64,000 nt of DNA from Prorocentrum cordatum (GCA_963575745.1 CAUYUJ010017651.1:87001-151000); one strand, 5' to 3'; positions 1 to 11,028 are shown, counted from the stretch's first letter. Notes: generated by a model not told the origin, from the sequence alone. A program made the numbers and translations.

Positions 1-519
1 ACATCCACCCGAGCTAGCCCCCTGTTCGCCCGCCGTGTCATAGGGCCCCCCGCAGTCGTGGAACTCCTCGTCGCCGTCGAAGTCTACCTGCTCGTCTCCT
101 GCATTGGGGGCTGAACCGCGATCCCGGCACCGGTTCCTTGGGCTGCATGGCTCCGCGGGCTAGGGGGCCCCTGGCGGCCACAGAGCCACGGTCGCAAGCT
201 GCGGGCGGCGGCGCATCGCGACACGCCGACATGAATCCGACAACTGCTTCACGGCAAGGAAAGCCGAGGAAATCACACGTCGAAAGAGCCGATGCGATCG
301 CGGGCTGGGTCGAGGAAGTGGAACGCTTCGGAGGTGCAGGAGGAGATGCACGAGACGAGGAGGTGTCGGCCGGAGGAATCTCATTCGAAAGGTTCGGTAT
401 CGGTCTGCGTTTCCTGGTAGCCAACCGATATGGTTCCCGCCGCGCCATTTCTTCCTTTTCTCTGGTAATACGCTACTTGGCCGCCAGCATAAGTTGTAAT
501 AGAGGCTGCACATTGCCCT
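1..519. other. No supported gene; possible 3' flank of the retrotransposon
   Basis: I see no recognisable domain. Minus-strand frames continue open for a while beyond the RNase H region, so this may be the 3' end or LTR of the neighbouring Ty1/copia element. I could not match it by eye to sequence at the other end of the element. Confidence 0.3.
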
Positions 520-1380
520 TCAGCTTCGCCTATGCATCCGCGAGGTTAAGTTCGCGCGGGAACCAGCGACACTGACAACCGAAATTTTCCAGAGCCCCGA
601 CCACCTGCAATATTCAAAAGTGCACTCTTTTCGGTAAAAAAAGCAAGCTGTTCCCAGTTGATGCAGTCGCACAAAGACTTGGCACCAGCCATGGTTCCAT
701 GAGAACGTTGCAACTGGGATTTCTCGGTTCATGGCATGTCGGTCTCGAAACTCATACCGGAAATCCTTTACACTAAGCAAACATGGCGTAACCCACACTG
801 CCTCGGCCAATCCATCCAACATGGCGCTAGCTTCCACCGCGAGGGCTGAGCTTCTCGCACGCTCAGTCTTCTGAGAGCGGCACGCAATAGTGCTGACATC
901 TGCGCCATTTCCAACCTGTAGGCCCTGATCCGCGTCGCAGATCACGTCGCCTGTCTGAGAACGCCCCTGCCCCACATCCTCGAGGTCCAGTCCAGAGTCG
1001 CACAAGGCGACCAGACGAAGACGAGAAAAGGGCATGGATTTGATCGCGATCGCGGCGTCGGCGCCCTCGAGGCGCCGCAGAGCGGCGCGAGCCTCGATAA
1101 GATCTTCAACCTCGGAGTTCGGCAGGGCGTCGCTCAAGAGAGACACATCTCCCGAACCGTCGGGCACGCATTCTGGGCATGTCCAGCTTACTTTCCCACA
1201 CAGACCACGCATAGCCGTAATCTCTTCTGGCGTAGCTGGAAGTTCGGGACTATTGCAACACCCGCGCGGTCGATTGATGGGTCGCGCGCGGTCTGCAAGA
1301 TACCGCACCATAGAGATCGCGAAGTCGAAATTCTTGCGTCGTCGCAGAGCGCGCCCACCATACTCTGTAGCATCATCCAT
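520..1380 (-). pseudogene. Copia RT tail and RNase H domain
   Basis: This 286-residue minus-strand frame starts in the RT thumb/connection region, with a segment resembling the copia 'LTP-E-yRslvG-lsW' connection at residues 48-66. From about residue 124 it runs into RNase H. The motifs are LVALCDSGLDLED (first catalytic Asp, copia 'yvDaDwa'), SQTGDVI (copia 'rrStsGyv'), IACRSQKTERARSSALAVEASAM (split here: 'SQKTERARSS' and 'AVEASAM', the Glu helix) and a following Trp. RNase H degrades the RNA strand of the RNA/DNA hybrid during reverse transcription. The frame continues without domains to a stop near 520. The methionine at 1380 is not a natural start, because the RT continues upstream in another frame. 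Confidence 0.8.
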
Positions 1381-2135
1381 AAGTTCAATCCATTTTCCAA
1401 CTTTGAAGCGCTTGCGAAGGCGAGGAATAGCATCGAAATATCTATCTCAAATACCGCCCCACCCAACAAATCATCTGCTTCGACGACAATGAGTCCGGAA
1501 AATTGTTCAGGGCGCCCGTCAAGAGGTTCGCGCATAAGCACGACCCAAGGCGCCAGAGGGCGGCGAGCAAAGCCGCATTCCTGAAACGCTGTCAGAAGCT
1601 TCAGCGCCAGCCCAGAGGGCCAGTGACCAATCCATAAACTTCTGTCAGCAAATCAACAACAAGCAATTATTTCGGATCTTCTCCAGGAATGCCACCCGCA
1701 GGGGGTGAAGCCAAAAAAACGCCATCCCCGCTGATTTCGGGGTCCTTGTGCAAAGGCGGACCTGGCATCGCCGACCCAGGTCTTAGTCTCGATGGGCGAT
1801 ATACACTGTAGAGAAAGAGGAACGTCCTCTGTCCAAGGCGTAGGCACAGTGCGATTCAGCACAGCAATGTCAGGATCACGAAAACTTGGAATAACCCACC
1901 TCGCTTTCGCATCGTAGTTCTTGGGCACAGCAGGGACATTGACCTCATGATCGTAGTCGCAAAATTGTCTTTCCATTTATCGTGCCAGCGAGAAGGCGTA
2001 ACGCGTTTAAGGTATTTACGGTAAATTTATGCCGCGGCGGCCCCTCTGCGAATGCGCACTGCAATAATAGCGTCAGGTCCCGCGGCGCAAATCTCGGAAC
2101 ACTCCTTATAGCGGCTGCCGTTCGGTCCAACAAAC
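1185..2135 (-). pseudogene. Copia reverse transcriptase (RVT_2) fragments
   Basis: Minus-strand fragments in at least three frames together cover the RT. At 2135-2027 a frame has DHLKKRFVGPNGSR-type sequence before the fingers. At 1976-1653 it has KARWVIPSFRDPDI, then PTPWTED, then WVGDARSAFAQG, matching copia 'KARlVakGf.Q.pdi', 'sP...' and the catalytic 'DVksAFLqG' motif. At about 1660-1600 it has LLTEVYGLVTGPLGW (copia 'LyGLkQapr.W'), which hits a stop. At 1610-1420 it has LTAFQECGF and then GLIVVEADDLLGG, the catalytic 'YVDDll' motif with the Tyr/Val replaced. Both catalytic Asp regions survive but at least two frameshifts separate them, so this is a dead copy. Confidence 0.85.
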
Positions 2136-2964
2136 CGCTTTTTCAGGTGATCCGGCAACGGATTGCTATTCACTTCATATTCGGCACGCTTGTTTTCAAT
2201 GAAAGCTGATCTAGAAGCGTTGTGACAGGCCGACTCTGATTGGCGGGCCGCATAGATGATGCCCATATCGGGAGTCTTGCGCGCTGCCAACAAATCAGCG
2301 GCCACCTGAACATTGCGGCTGCAATCCGCGCAATAAGTAACCAGCTCGTCGGCAGGAGAAAACTCAGCAGGCGCAACAATACTTGGCGCTGGTGGCGGTA
2401 AAGAGGATGCCGCATTGGCAGGCCAGGACACGCCCGAACCCCGCGCAGTCGCTCTGGAGGCAACCCCCAGCGCACCCGGCGAAGAGACCAGGCGCGATCC
2501 CTGCTCGCTTCGCGGCTCGGCGCACGCAGTACCCATTGTCGTTCACCACTCTGAGGCGCTGCGCGTGCCAATCCAAATTCATCATGGCTCTCCACCATCG
2601 GCTGTATTTCAGGTTCCCCCGGCGGTGGCGGCTGCGGTGCGTGATCCGCATCGACGTCTGAATCATCGAGGACGCCATCAGCTTCTGCTGCTTCCGGATC
2701 GCGTAGAGGCTCGTCCCCAGGAAATACGGGGTCGCCTTCTCCGGCAACGTCAACGTAGCGGCGAGCACCGCGAGTGCGATCGAGATCAATCTGAAGGTCT
2801 TGAAAGTAACGGTTGAGCATCTCGACGCCTCGGCTCTCGTCTTGAGCGGCACTGCGCACGCGCTCAGTCGATGCACGCCACAAAGCCCCACGCACGCTGT
2901 CCCAGGCACCGCCTGAGGCGGGTAGAATAATCACGCCAGGTCCAAGCAGTTTCCCCGAGCCCAC
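2136..2964 (-). pseudogene. Integrase-to-RT linker of copia pol
   Basis: A long minus-strand frame (2964-2170) is rich in Asp, Glu and Pro and has a low-complexity PQPPPPGEPEIQP stretch. It lies exactly where copia polyproteins have a poorly conserved acidic linker between integrase and RT. I recognise no domain in it. A second frame (2536-2027) takes over towards the RT, so a frameshift falls inside. It is assigned only by position between recognised domains. Confidence 0.55.
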
Positions 2965-3282
2965 TCGCCCCTGTCTTTATACAAATACGACAGGACCTTC
3001 AGTGAAGGTTGAAAATATACAGCGTCGTGCTCGGAAAACTCGGAGTTGTCGCGCTCGGCTATCCACAGCAGCCACTGCTTTCATAGCTGCTCGGCACAGG
3101 TCTTCAGCTCGGCGGAAGTCTTGCACCGGATCAGTAGACGGGCACTGGGACCATCGGAAAACACCGTCGCTGGAAGACGTTGCGTAAGACCGAAAAACCT
3201 ATGTATAAGTGAAAACACACTCCGACGTTGGCAACGGCTTCCCAGACCGAGCAACACAATTCCCCCATAGCGTACCACTCGG

Positions 3283-3900
3283 CTAAACAATCCAGAGTAA
3301 CCTTATGAACGGCTGGACGAAATCGCCTTTTTCACGAATTTCCAGCACGTTCCGTTCGGCAATTTCGCCATGGAGCACGAGCATCCGTCGGGAATAAGCA
3401 CACGCCGTCGTTTTGCATGTCATCGGCAAAGACCTCCTGGAACTCTTTTCCGGGATCCATCGCAACAACCTCCGGCGTGCCGAAAGCACGTGCCCATGCG
3501 CTTACAACTGCTTGCCGTACTACCTCCGATGACCCCCTGCCCCCCGATGTCCAACCAACTGAAACGACCTGCCCCAACAGACGAAATTGATCCACACTTG
3601 CGGCGCATCATCAAGTGGACACTTGACCTCAACAAAATCAACGCCAAAAACATGATTATATCGATAAGACTTGTTGGGGGCGGCAGAAAGGCGGCGATCA
3701 TAGGGCCACCCGCGCGCCTCGCACTCATCGCGCTTGTATTTTTTTACAGGGCCCAGAGTGCCACTGCAGGCTCGGCGTTGCCCCGCCTTAGGAGTCGAGC
3801 AAAAACCCGATTGCCAAGATTGCCGGCATTCTCGCGGGCAAACTTGAGATCGGCGCGCTCGTTCGTTGTAGGTGACCAGTCGGGCTGAGCGGGTAATTCA
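3283..3900 (-). pseudogene. Copia integrase (rve) fragments
   Basis: On the minus strand, 3900-3744 has ERADLKFARENAGNLGNRVF, which resembles the N-terminal zinc-binding helix of copia integrases but with the expected His lost. In a neighbouring frame around 3660-3630 is FGVDFVEV, matching the first catalytic Asp strand. The next recognisable piece (3595-3332) has AWARAFGTPEVVAMDPGKEF, the second catalytic Asp with 'DpGkEF', followed by AP-rN-rTER-G, the family's 'AP.qNG..ER' motif carrying the catalytic Glu. The D, D and E residues are all present, but in different frames. Integrase inserts the cDNA into the host chromosome; this copy is inactive. Confidence 0.85.
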
Positions 3901-5480
3901 CCATCGCCATTAAGCTCGGCACATGGGTCATCGACGGGAACCCCCCCAGCACCATCTTCAACCAGAACTGCTTCCGAAGGAAGGAAGACTGAGACTGGCA
4001 TTGTTCACTGAAAATGCCTGCTTGATCTGCTTTACCTGCTGAGAAGGAAACGAGCCAACGCAATCTTCATCGACCTCCGACGACAGAGGGCATGCCCCAC
4101 TAGTGGTCTGCCACAAAATCAACCGCCGCACTCTCTCGCGGGCCTCGGCTGCCCCAACCGGGCCCCGCGGAACAGCGGGCCGCCCAGATCCACCTGGAGC
4201 ACCCTCAGACACAGCCGCGCGCTTGCCAGAGACTGGGCCAGCCAGGCCCACTCTAGCAGTTGCATCTGGGGGGCTAAGCTGCCCAGCCCGACTGAGACAG
4301 GAGCTCCGAGGACAAATGCTCGCCAGCAGAGCGCCAGCGAACACCGCGCCAGCGATAGAGGACGGCACGGCCAGCCCACTTCTCGCCCAAGGACCGACGA
4401 CAGGAGGAGCCAGACCAAGCGTCCTGCATGCATTCGGCAGTTCCGCCAGAATAGACGACCCCTGTCATCCGCCCCCCGTCGATTCGACTCATCTGCAGAA
4501 GGCGGGGCGGCGTCGTCGGCAGGAGCGACGAGCTCGTCGCGGGGCTCGCGGTGCACTCGGACACGCGCGCCGCAGCCATCATCGACATATTTTGCCCACG
4601 CATCCTTCGCAGCTCGGTCTCCTACACGATCGTCTCGAAACCGCACCCGCCCACGTTGTTCTCGTCAATCTCGCGGTCGGCCGCGCGCTTCGCCAGGCAC
4701 CCGGGCCCTTCCCGCGCCCCTGGCTCGCCTGACTCGCGAGTCCTCATGCACCACTCGCAGTTGTGGACGCCCTTCCAAAATCCGATCTCCTTAGAGGCGC
4801 ACCGCGCGCACATCCCGAACGCCGCCCGCCCCTCGCCGCACGGCGCGCCAGTCCGAATGAATCTCTCGACGGGGAGTCTCCTCCAACGCATCTGGCACTC
4901 GTCGCGCGCCCGCCAGAGGACCTCGGCGTTGCCCGGCGGCGCGCGGCGTTCTCGGGGTGAGAGCGCAAGGCGTGCTCTGTCTTTCCGGGGTCGGCTCCGT
5001 CCGGCAGCACCCTCTCCCCGACCGCGAAACACGCCCCGGCACTGATCTCCAAGACTCGAGAGAAAGGTCTCGGGGCTCGCGGCAGAGGCGCGGACGGGGC
5101 AGCCTCGCTGCCCTGACCCCTGGCCTCCCCGGGCAAGTTCTTGCACGCGTCCGCGCCGATGCGCGCTTCCGCGCCACGCCCCATGGCCGCGCGGCCCGGG
5201 GCGGCCAGGAGCTCGAGGCACAGGCGGTACCATTTGCACGCCCACTCCTTTGGAGTCGCCAGGGGCCGACTGGACCTCGCGGCGTTCGAGCGGCACTCCG
5301 ACTGCGGCCCCCCCCCGGCGAGGACGCGCTCCGCGCGGCCCAACATCGCGAGAGATGTCTGGAGAGGCGGCAGCTGGCTGGGAAAAAACTGTCTTGAGCC
5401 GATGGCGCCCGGGGATTCACGTAGAGCGCGGCGCGCCCCTGCCCCGCAACATGGCGATGCCCCTGAGCATTCGGAGAGAC
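3901..5480 (-). other. Unassigned, Cys-rich interval inside the copia element
   Basis: This lies between the protease tail and the integrase on the minus strand. One frame (5296-4622) contains MCARCASKEIGFWKGVHNC followed by EWCM, giving two CxxC pairs spaced like a zinc ribbon, and has a basic C-terminal end. Further on are frames with ENNVGG and WAKYVDD segments. Copia elements normally have little sequence here, so this may be an acquired segment, a nested insertion or simply diverged pol. I see no plus-strand domain either. Confidence 0.4.
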
Positions 5481-5489
5481 TGTTCTGAC

Positions 5490-5690
5490 TGTCTCCCCGC
5501 TGCCAACCATCGCCGCGGAAACAATGGACATCGATCACCACGCCTCTGCCAGAGCCTCCTTCATACACCCTCGACTGACGGCCGTCGAGCGCCTTCCACG
5601 CGGCAATGCCCCCTGGCAAGTCAAGAATCACGCCGAGCGGGCCGGGCATTTCCACCGGGGGCAGTAGCGGCACGCCCGCTGCAATTTATC
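5490..5690 (-). pseudogene. Copia protease C-terminal segment
   Basis: The minus-strand frame reads VPLLPPVEMPGPLGVILDL and continues with AAWKALDGRQSRVYEGGSGR and VVIDVHCF-GDGW. This fits the region after the active site of retroelement aspartic proteases in such elements: the strand before the flap end ('PlLlpv..lr.LGa.iDl'), then 'i.w..l......l..l.sGH..v.v..F'. The catalytic D[ST]G triplet, expected near 5800-5950, is not recognisable. The retropepsin would cleave the gag-pol polyprotein. The frame begins at a GTG after a stop, so it is only a fragment. Confidence 0.6.
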
Positions 5691-6039
5691 GCGCTGCGAG
5701 GGCGCCGCTGTCCTCCGCCACGTCGACAGACGAAGTCCAGCTGGATGAAAGGAAACTTCGCGGATCCGCCGACGCCGCCCACGGCGCCCACCCCGAGTCG
5801 GCACCTGGGCGGGTTCCAGACCATGAGTATCTCAGAGATATCTCACCGTTTTCTCAATCTGATCTTCGCCGCAGACCCCGCGCCGAGCTCCAGCGCCCAC
5901 CGTGCCGAGACCCATCCGAACCTGAAGTTATATGAAGGTCTCTCCGACGTCGTCTGCTGCAGCGAAAACTGCGAGCGCAACGGAACTGGCCCCCGGCTGC
6001 GTCGAATGCCCCCGCTGGCAGGCGCCCTGCGGAGCAGCG

Positions 6040-6743
6040 TCTGCTTCGAGATGGACGGCCTGAAAGCCACCGAAGCCGACTTGACGCCCACGCCCTCGCT
6101 CGCCTGGCTCGCCCGCGCAGCCCCGAGCCCAGTGCCCCATCTTCCCGCGCCGGGCTCACTTCGAGCGACTCGTCAGCTCACTCTTGGCCCGGCACTTCGG
6201 TCGAGAACGTCTAGCGCGCCTCCCCCGACGCCTCCCCCCACGGGAGCCTTTGGACTTGCCTGTCGACGGAGACTGCTCGAAGAAGCCTCGCCCAAGCTTC
6301 CACTTGCGCAAATATTGTCGATCTTGACTGCACTCGGCGCAGACGGCAACAGCCTCGCCCTCGCCCGGGACCGCGCCCTTGGGCGCGTCTATGGCCACAA
6401 AGAGCACTTCTTCCTCATCCATGCATTTGAGAGCACCCTCAGAGACGTCTTCCTCGTACACCTCTGGCAGAGCAAACAACGACTGTTGCATGAAAACCAA
6501 CGGGCGCCCTCGCCATCAGACACCAATTCATCACGCCTTCCTTCGTCTCCTCGGCAGGCAACAAAACGCGATAATAAATTCCATTCCATGAGCACGATGG
6601 CCACCTTTTCCTACGGGCAATGGGTCTTCAAGCTTGCGAAGCCTTTCAGTAACCACGTCAAAATCGCACGACCCCTGTCCAGTTCTCAAACGCACCCCAG
6701 GCGGCATCATGTGACTTGGACTCTCTGAGAAGCACCTATCCAT
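6040..6743 (-). pseudogene. Copia gag, C-terminal half with remnant zinc knuckle
   Basis: Minus-strand frames at 6743-6531 (with FDVVTERLRKLEDPLPVGKG) and 6500-6156 match the second half of a copia Gag: a helical segment, then a basic Gly/Arg/Lys-rich stretch (residues 75-105 of the second frame), then SRPKCRAKS and a stop. Just past the stop, at about 6145-6115, a different frame has GKMGHWARGC, the back half of a CCHC zinc knuckle (Cx2Cx4Hx4C) whose first two Cys are missing. Gag forms the virus-like particle and the knuckle binds RNA. The motif order fits the protease tail that follows. Confidence 0.65.
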
Positions 6744-6748
6744 TCAAC

Positions 6749-7140
6749 TCAGATGGTACAGCAACGCGCTTCTCGATTTTTCGGAAAAAAACTCTCGCTT
6801 GCGAGCGATATAGGTGACAAGGAACTAATCTCGCCTACGCTTCGCATCATCAGAATAAAACAGCTTCCAAAACGCCGTCGGCACCCCGCAGTCTTGTCGG
6901 CGAAAGCCTTCTCGATATGTTTGACCACCACCTGCCTGCTGTCCTCCACGGACAACTGTTCTTCGGTGAGTTCGTTGATGACGATCTCGAGGTCGTCCTT
7001 AGCGCAGCGGTAGAAGAGTCCCCATGCTTCCTCTTCCGAATTCTGGCGCTCGTGAGCCCCATGTGCACCTCCTTCATGTAGGGATATGACCGAATGTCAG
7101 GATCTGTTCCATCCCAGGTGGGACGTAAATCATCTGGTAT
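6749..7140 (-). pseudogene. Copia gag, N-terminal half
   Basis: At about 7125-7060 the minus strand reads LRPTWDGTDPDIRSYPYMKEV, a typical Gag opening ('p.WdG.....Y..........'). The continuation needs a frame change near 7060. It then has EEEAWGLFYR, then ELTEEQLSVEDSRQVVVKHI and EKAFADK, which fits the helical 'l..L...f' part of UBN2/RVT_2-associated Gag. A second break follows before 6743. The start codon cannot be placed, because the open frame upstream of WDG is of unknown origin. Confidence 0.6.
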
Positions 7141-7250
7141 ATTTGGCGCCTCCGGTTGTTCAGGACATTGCCCCCTCCGTTGATCGGAAGATCTAGCAGC
7201 GGCGCCCCCCCAGGAGGTCGGACTGAACGGCGCAGCCGACCCCCGCAAAG

Positions 7251-8005
7251 GTATGTCCAGCCGAACTGGCCCAGCCAGCGAGCCGCGACCCCACGGGCTC
7301 CAACCTGATCAGGAGGACTGCACGTAGAGGCGTGCACCCGCCCCCTGCTGTTCGAACCAGCGAAACCAGTCATCATCTGACCAGCCCACCTCGCCATCAC
7401 CATCCCAAGGAACGCCTCCTCGTCCTCCGCTTCCTGCCCGTGGACCCTGTCATGGCTGAAACCAAGGATCATCTGGAAGTTCGTCTTCTGGTGGCTGGGC
7501 GTCGACTTGGCAGCGCCGGGGAACGGGAAATCGGAGAAACGGGTGGGGGAACGGGAAACAGGAACGGGAAAAACCGGAGAATATATTGTATTAGGTCACC
7601 CCAGATCGGGTGGCGGGAGGAGTCGGCCTGACTCAGACTCCCCTCGTGGATCGAAACCACGGACTTCGCTGCCACTGTGGAGTGCACTGGAGTAACTGTA
7701 TGGAATACAAAGGGACACGAAGTACAAGTAGGGGGACCCGTGCCAAGAGAGAGAGAGAGAGAGAGCACGTTATGTCTCCTTTTACGGGGGCTCGCGCGCG
7801 CCCGCGGCCAGCGCGCCAAGTAACTCAAAAGCCCTGCGAGCCAAAGCAGCGGCAGGGCAAGGGAGGTGTGACCGAAGCGCAGGATGAGGACAGGCTGATT
7901 TATGTAAAACAACCACACACACACAGACACCCAGATGACGTCATGTTCCGCGCCGGCGGCGTCCAGGATTGCCGAAGGATGACCAAGGCCAAACAGGAGC
8001 AGCAT
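7251..8005. other. No supported gene; short (GA)n and GGGAACGG-type repeats
   Basis: The region includes a (GGGAAC/GGGAAA) stretch near 7515-7575, a (GA)n run at 7745-7765 and a short (CA)n near 7914. Frames cross it but none shows a domain. It may hold the 5' flank or LTR of the copia element, which I could not demonstrate. Confidence 0.4.
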
Positions 8006-8340
8006 GTAGGTGGCGATCTGTCCCACAACGCCTGTGTACACCACAATGCTCGCGTGCACCGCAGCGCGCGTGTACACCACAGCGCCTGCGTACACCGCAA
8101 CAGCCGTGTGCAACGCAGCGCCTGTGTACACCAGCGCGCCAGTGCACACCACAGCGACTGTGTACACCGCAGCTACAATATGCAACACAGCGCCCGTGTA
8201 CACCACAATGCTTGCGTGCAACGCAGCGCCTGTGCACACGACAGCGCCTGTGTACAGCACAACATCCGCGTGCCACGCAGCATTGGTGTACACCACAGCG
8301 CCTGCGTGCACAGGACAAGTAGAAGAAGCATGTAAGTGGG
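8003..8340 (+). repeat. 18-bp minisatellite, forward array
   Basis: Roughly 16 diverged units of TGTACACCACAGCGCCTG follow the anchor CATGTAGGTGGCGATC at 8003-8018. Each unit carries the small palindrome GTGTACAC. The array is open in all forward frames, yielding His/Cys/Ser-rich repeat peptides that I regard as artefacts. The reverse-complement counterpart is at 9398-9680. Confidence 0.85.
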
Positions 8341-8397
8341 GATCTGCTGCGGACAGCTAAACACCACGCCGGGGAACTGTTGATAAGCAATGGGACG

Positions 8398-9100
8398 TGT
8401 TTCCCTTCTCCCTCTTCCTCCACCTCCACCTCCAACTCCACCTCCTCCTCCTCCATTTCCTCCTCCTCGTCCTCCTCCTCCTCCTCCTCCTCCGCCTCGT
8501 CCTCCTCCTCCTCCTCCTCCCCCTCCTCCTCCTCCTCCTCCTCCTCCTCCTCCTCCTGCTCCTCCTCCTCCTCCTCCTTCTCCTCCTCCTGTTACTCCTG
8601 CTCCTCCTCCTGCTCCTCCTCCTCCTCCTCCTCATCCTGCTCTATTCATGATAATAGTAGTGTGATTAGTATTATTAGTATTATTATTATTATTCGTAGT
8701 ATTGTTATCCTTATTATTCGTATTATAGTCTGCTTCTTATTTCATTAGTAGTATTATTGCTATTGTTATTATTATTATTCTTATTAGTATGAGTATGAAT
8801 ATTATGATTGGTCTTAGTATTGTTAATAATAGTAGTATTATTAGTACGAGTATGATTGTTGCTGTTATTATGAATCGTGTTATTCTTTCTTGTTCGTATT
8901 ATTCTTGATATAACTATTACTGATAATATTCTTACTATTATTATTATTCCTCTTCTTCCTCTTCTTCCTCTTCTTCCTCCTCCTCCTCCTCCAGCTCCTC
9001 CTCCTCCTCCTGCTCCTCCTCCTCCTCCTCCTCATCCTCCTCCTCCTCCTCCTCCCCCTCCCCTCCTCCGCCTCCTCCTCCTCCTCCTCCCCCCCATCCG
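8398..9100. repeat. (TCC)n - AT-rich (ATT)n - (TCC)n tract
   Basis: Two pyrimidine TCC arrays (about 8405-8640 and 8945-9095) flank a degenerate ATT/ATTATT stretch (8644-8944). The three parts together sit between the inverted 18-bp minisatellites. The purine/pyrimidine mirror symmetry of such TCC tracts is compatible with triplex formation. Confidence 0.9.
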
Positions 9101-9397
9101 TCTCCCTTCCCCCCTGTCGTGCGGGTCGGCGCGACCACGCACGTGCGCATGTCAGCGCGCACCGCAGAATGGTCGATTGAATCAGTCCCCTTGGTTCTCG
9201 GATGACCAACTCTGCTGGAGCCTCCTGGGCGCATATGGGAGAAGTTAGGATGATGCGGGGGAACTCATAGTTTTCACCGGCGCTCCTTTTTCCAGAAAGG
9301 TTCTGTCCAAATCCTATGTAAAACATTTTTCTGTGGAACTCGCAAGCGCTCCATTTTGTCATAAGGATTCCTTCTCACAGTCTATATGCATCAAACG
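9101..9397. other. No supported gene
   Basis: A short stretch of apparently unique sequence between the TCC tract and the inverted minisatellite. No motif recognised. Confidence 0.4.
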
Positions 9398-9680
9398 TGC
9401 TCTGTTGCACACGGTTGCCGTGGTGCACACGGGCACCGTGGCGTACACAGGCGCTGTAGTGCACGCAGGCATTGTGGTGTACATTGGTGCTGTGTTGCAC
9501 ACGGCCGATGTGGTGTAGGCAAGCGCTGTGGTGTACACAAGCGCTGTGGTGCCCGCAGGCACTGTGGCACACACTGGCGCTGTGTTTGCTTGCGGCTGCT
9601 GTGGTGTACGCAGGCGCTGTAGTGCACGCAGGCACTGTGATGTACACAAGCGCTGTGGTGTGGATCGCCACCTACATGCT
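9398..9680 (-). repeat. 18-bp minisatellite, inverted array
   Basis: Units of CAGGCGCTGTGGTGTACA (the reverse complement of the array at 8003-8340) end in the anchor GATCGCCACCTACATG at 9664-9679, which is the exact reverse complement of the anchor at 8003-8018. The pair therefore forms a long inverted repeat with a loop of about 1 kb. Confidence 0.85.
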
Positions 9681-9685
9681 GCTGC

Positions 9686-9752
<67 letters not shown>
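9677..9752 (+). repeat. (CTG)n microsatellite, about 25 units
   Basis: Nearly pure CTG repeats with one CCG interruption near the start. They directly follow the inverted minisatellite anchor. Confidence 0.95.
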
Positions 9753-9881
9753 ACCCGTCCTCGGTCATTCCTAAGCATTCCCAAACGACGCCAGCGCTAA
9801 ACGTGACGTCCTCGGCCCCGTGTCCCCCCCCAGATAATGACCGTCATCGGCCCGGAATAAAAAAAGGCGCCAGCCGCGTCC

Positions 9882-10025
9882 GCGCGCACGACGACGACGA
9901 GTAACGAGCGACGAGCGACGAGAGACGCTCAACGACGACAACGACGACGACGACGACGACGGCGACGACTGCGGACCAGACCCCTATGCGGATTCCTATG
10001 CGGACGCCTATGCGGATCTCGATGC
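9882..10025 (+). repeat. (ACG)n and 12-bp CCTATGCGGA repeats
   Basis: ACG/GAC triplets, partly interrupted (9885-9970), are followed by three tandem copies of a 12-bp unit around CCTATGCGGA (9980-10020). Confidence 0.85.
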
Positions 10026-10129
10026 ACACGGCGGCAAAGCCCGGGGCGCACTGGGGGGGGGGTTAAACGTTATAGGGGGGAGGCCGGGGGTTATAACACC
10101 CGCTCTGCCCAACGCAATAAAGAAACACG

Positions 10130-11028
10130 CTCCTGAATTAACAAATCCTTAGCGAAGATCTATCAAGTGAGAGAACCTTATTAAGGACGCCAGTAATAAG
10201 GAATACCTCCGTAAGGATCTGTCTCACAAGCAGTCTATAAGAAGAAACCGCTCAGCAAAGAGTCCGTTGTGAGGATGACGTTACTACGGATTTGTTGTCG
10301 AGGATGCCTTCAGTACGGAATTATTCAAAAAGAGCGCCTTTCTTGGAAGGGAATCCTTACTGAATTTATCAAGGAATCCTTCAGGCAGGATTACTTATAG
10401 TTAGTGTTAGTTAGTGTCTATAACATGCGATTTGCAATAAGGATTCGTTGGGTAAGAACTCCGAAGTATGGACCCGTTTGGTAAGAGCCCTCTGTCGATG
10501 CCTATGTCACTGACGCATTAGCAAAGACCCCATTCAGTGAGGAATCCGAAACAAGGGTGCCTGCAGCACGGGTTCCCTCAATAAGGATCCCTGTAGGAAG
10601 GATTCTTCAATAGGGGGTCCGTCAGCAAGGGCTCCTCAATGAGGATGTTGTTAAGAAAAAGTATTCCTCGAGGTTTCCTGAGATACGGGATCCGTCATGA
10701 AGATCTCTGTGGTCAGCATTCATATGTAAAGACCCCTTGAATGAGAACTCCCGATTCAGGGTCCCTATCGCAAGAGAAGTCCTCACTAAAGGATGCCTTT
10801 AATAATGGGTCCTCGATAAGGATACCTTGATTACGGAGTCCTTAGTAAGAAGCCCTTCAATAAGGATTATTGTGAAAGGATGACTTCCGCACGAATCCCT
10901 TAATCAGGACGCCTTTTAGGAACGACTCCTTAGTAGGGATGCCTTTAGTGCGTAACCCCTCGTAAGGAAATCTTCGTTAGGATCCCTTTAGAAAGTGGTC
11001 CTTAGCAATGCTTCCTTTACTACGTTCT
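10130..11028 (+). repeat. AAGGATTCCTT-type degenerate satellite, array 1a
   Basis: A long array of diverged 15-20-bp units of the kind TTAGTAAGGATTCCT. Each unit core is nearly self-complementary (AAGGATTCCTT against AAGGAATCCTT), so this is an array of tiny palindromes. No gene lies within it. The same family covers 11715-12240 and 23225-24870. Confidence 0.85.

Larger units (their letters stand above)
520..7250 (-). mobile_element. Degenerate Ty1/copia-type LTR retrotransposon (gag-pol relic)
   Basis: Read on the minus strand from high to low coordinates, the region carries Ty1/copia domains in order: gag, a remnant zinc knuckle, the protease C-terminus, integrase, RT (RVT_2 type) and RNase H. 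Each is recognised by short motifs in different frames, so the copy is broken by several frameshifts and stops and cannot encode a continuous polyprotein. The integrase-before-RT order is what separates copia from gypsy. About 1.5 kb between protease tail and integrase has no domain I recognise. I found no matching LTRs by eye, so both outer boundaries are approximate and at least one LTR may be lost or too diverged. It shows no relationship to the satellite system at 51-64 kb. Confidence 0.85.

Noticed and set aside
5250-6728. 492-codon plus-strand open frame
   Set aside because: It lies antisense to recognised gag and protease pieces on the minus strand, and its Pro/Ser/Ala/Arg composition is what the complement of that GC-rich sequence gives.
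520-7700. LTRs of the copia element
   Set aside because: I compared the flanks by eye for a shared direct repeat with TG...CA ends and found none convincing.
8380-9362. Poly-Ser/Pro/Leu and poly-Glu/Arg frames
   Set aside because: Translations of the (TCC)n tracts.
8003-9680. CRISPR-like spacing of repeats
   Set aside because: The units are contiguous 18-mers without unique spacers, in a eukaryotic context.
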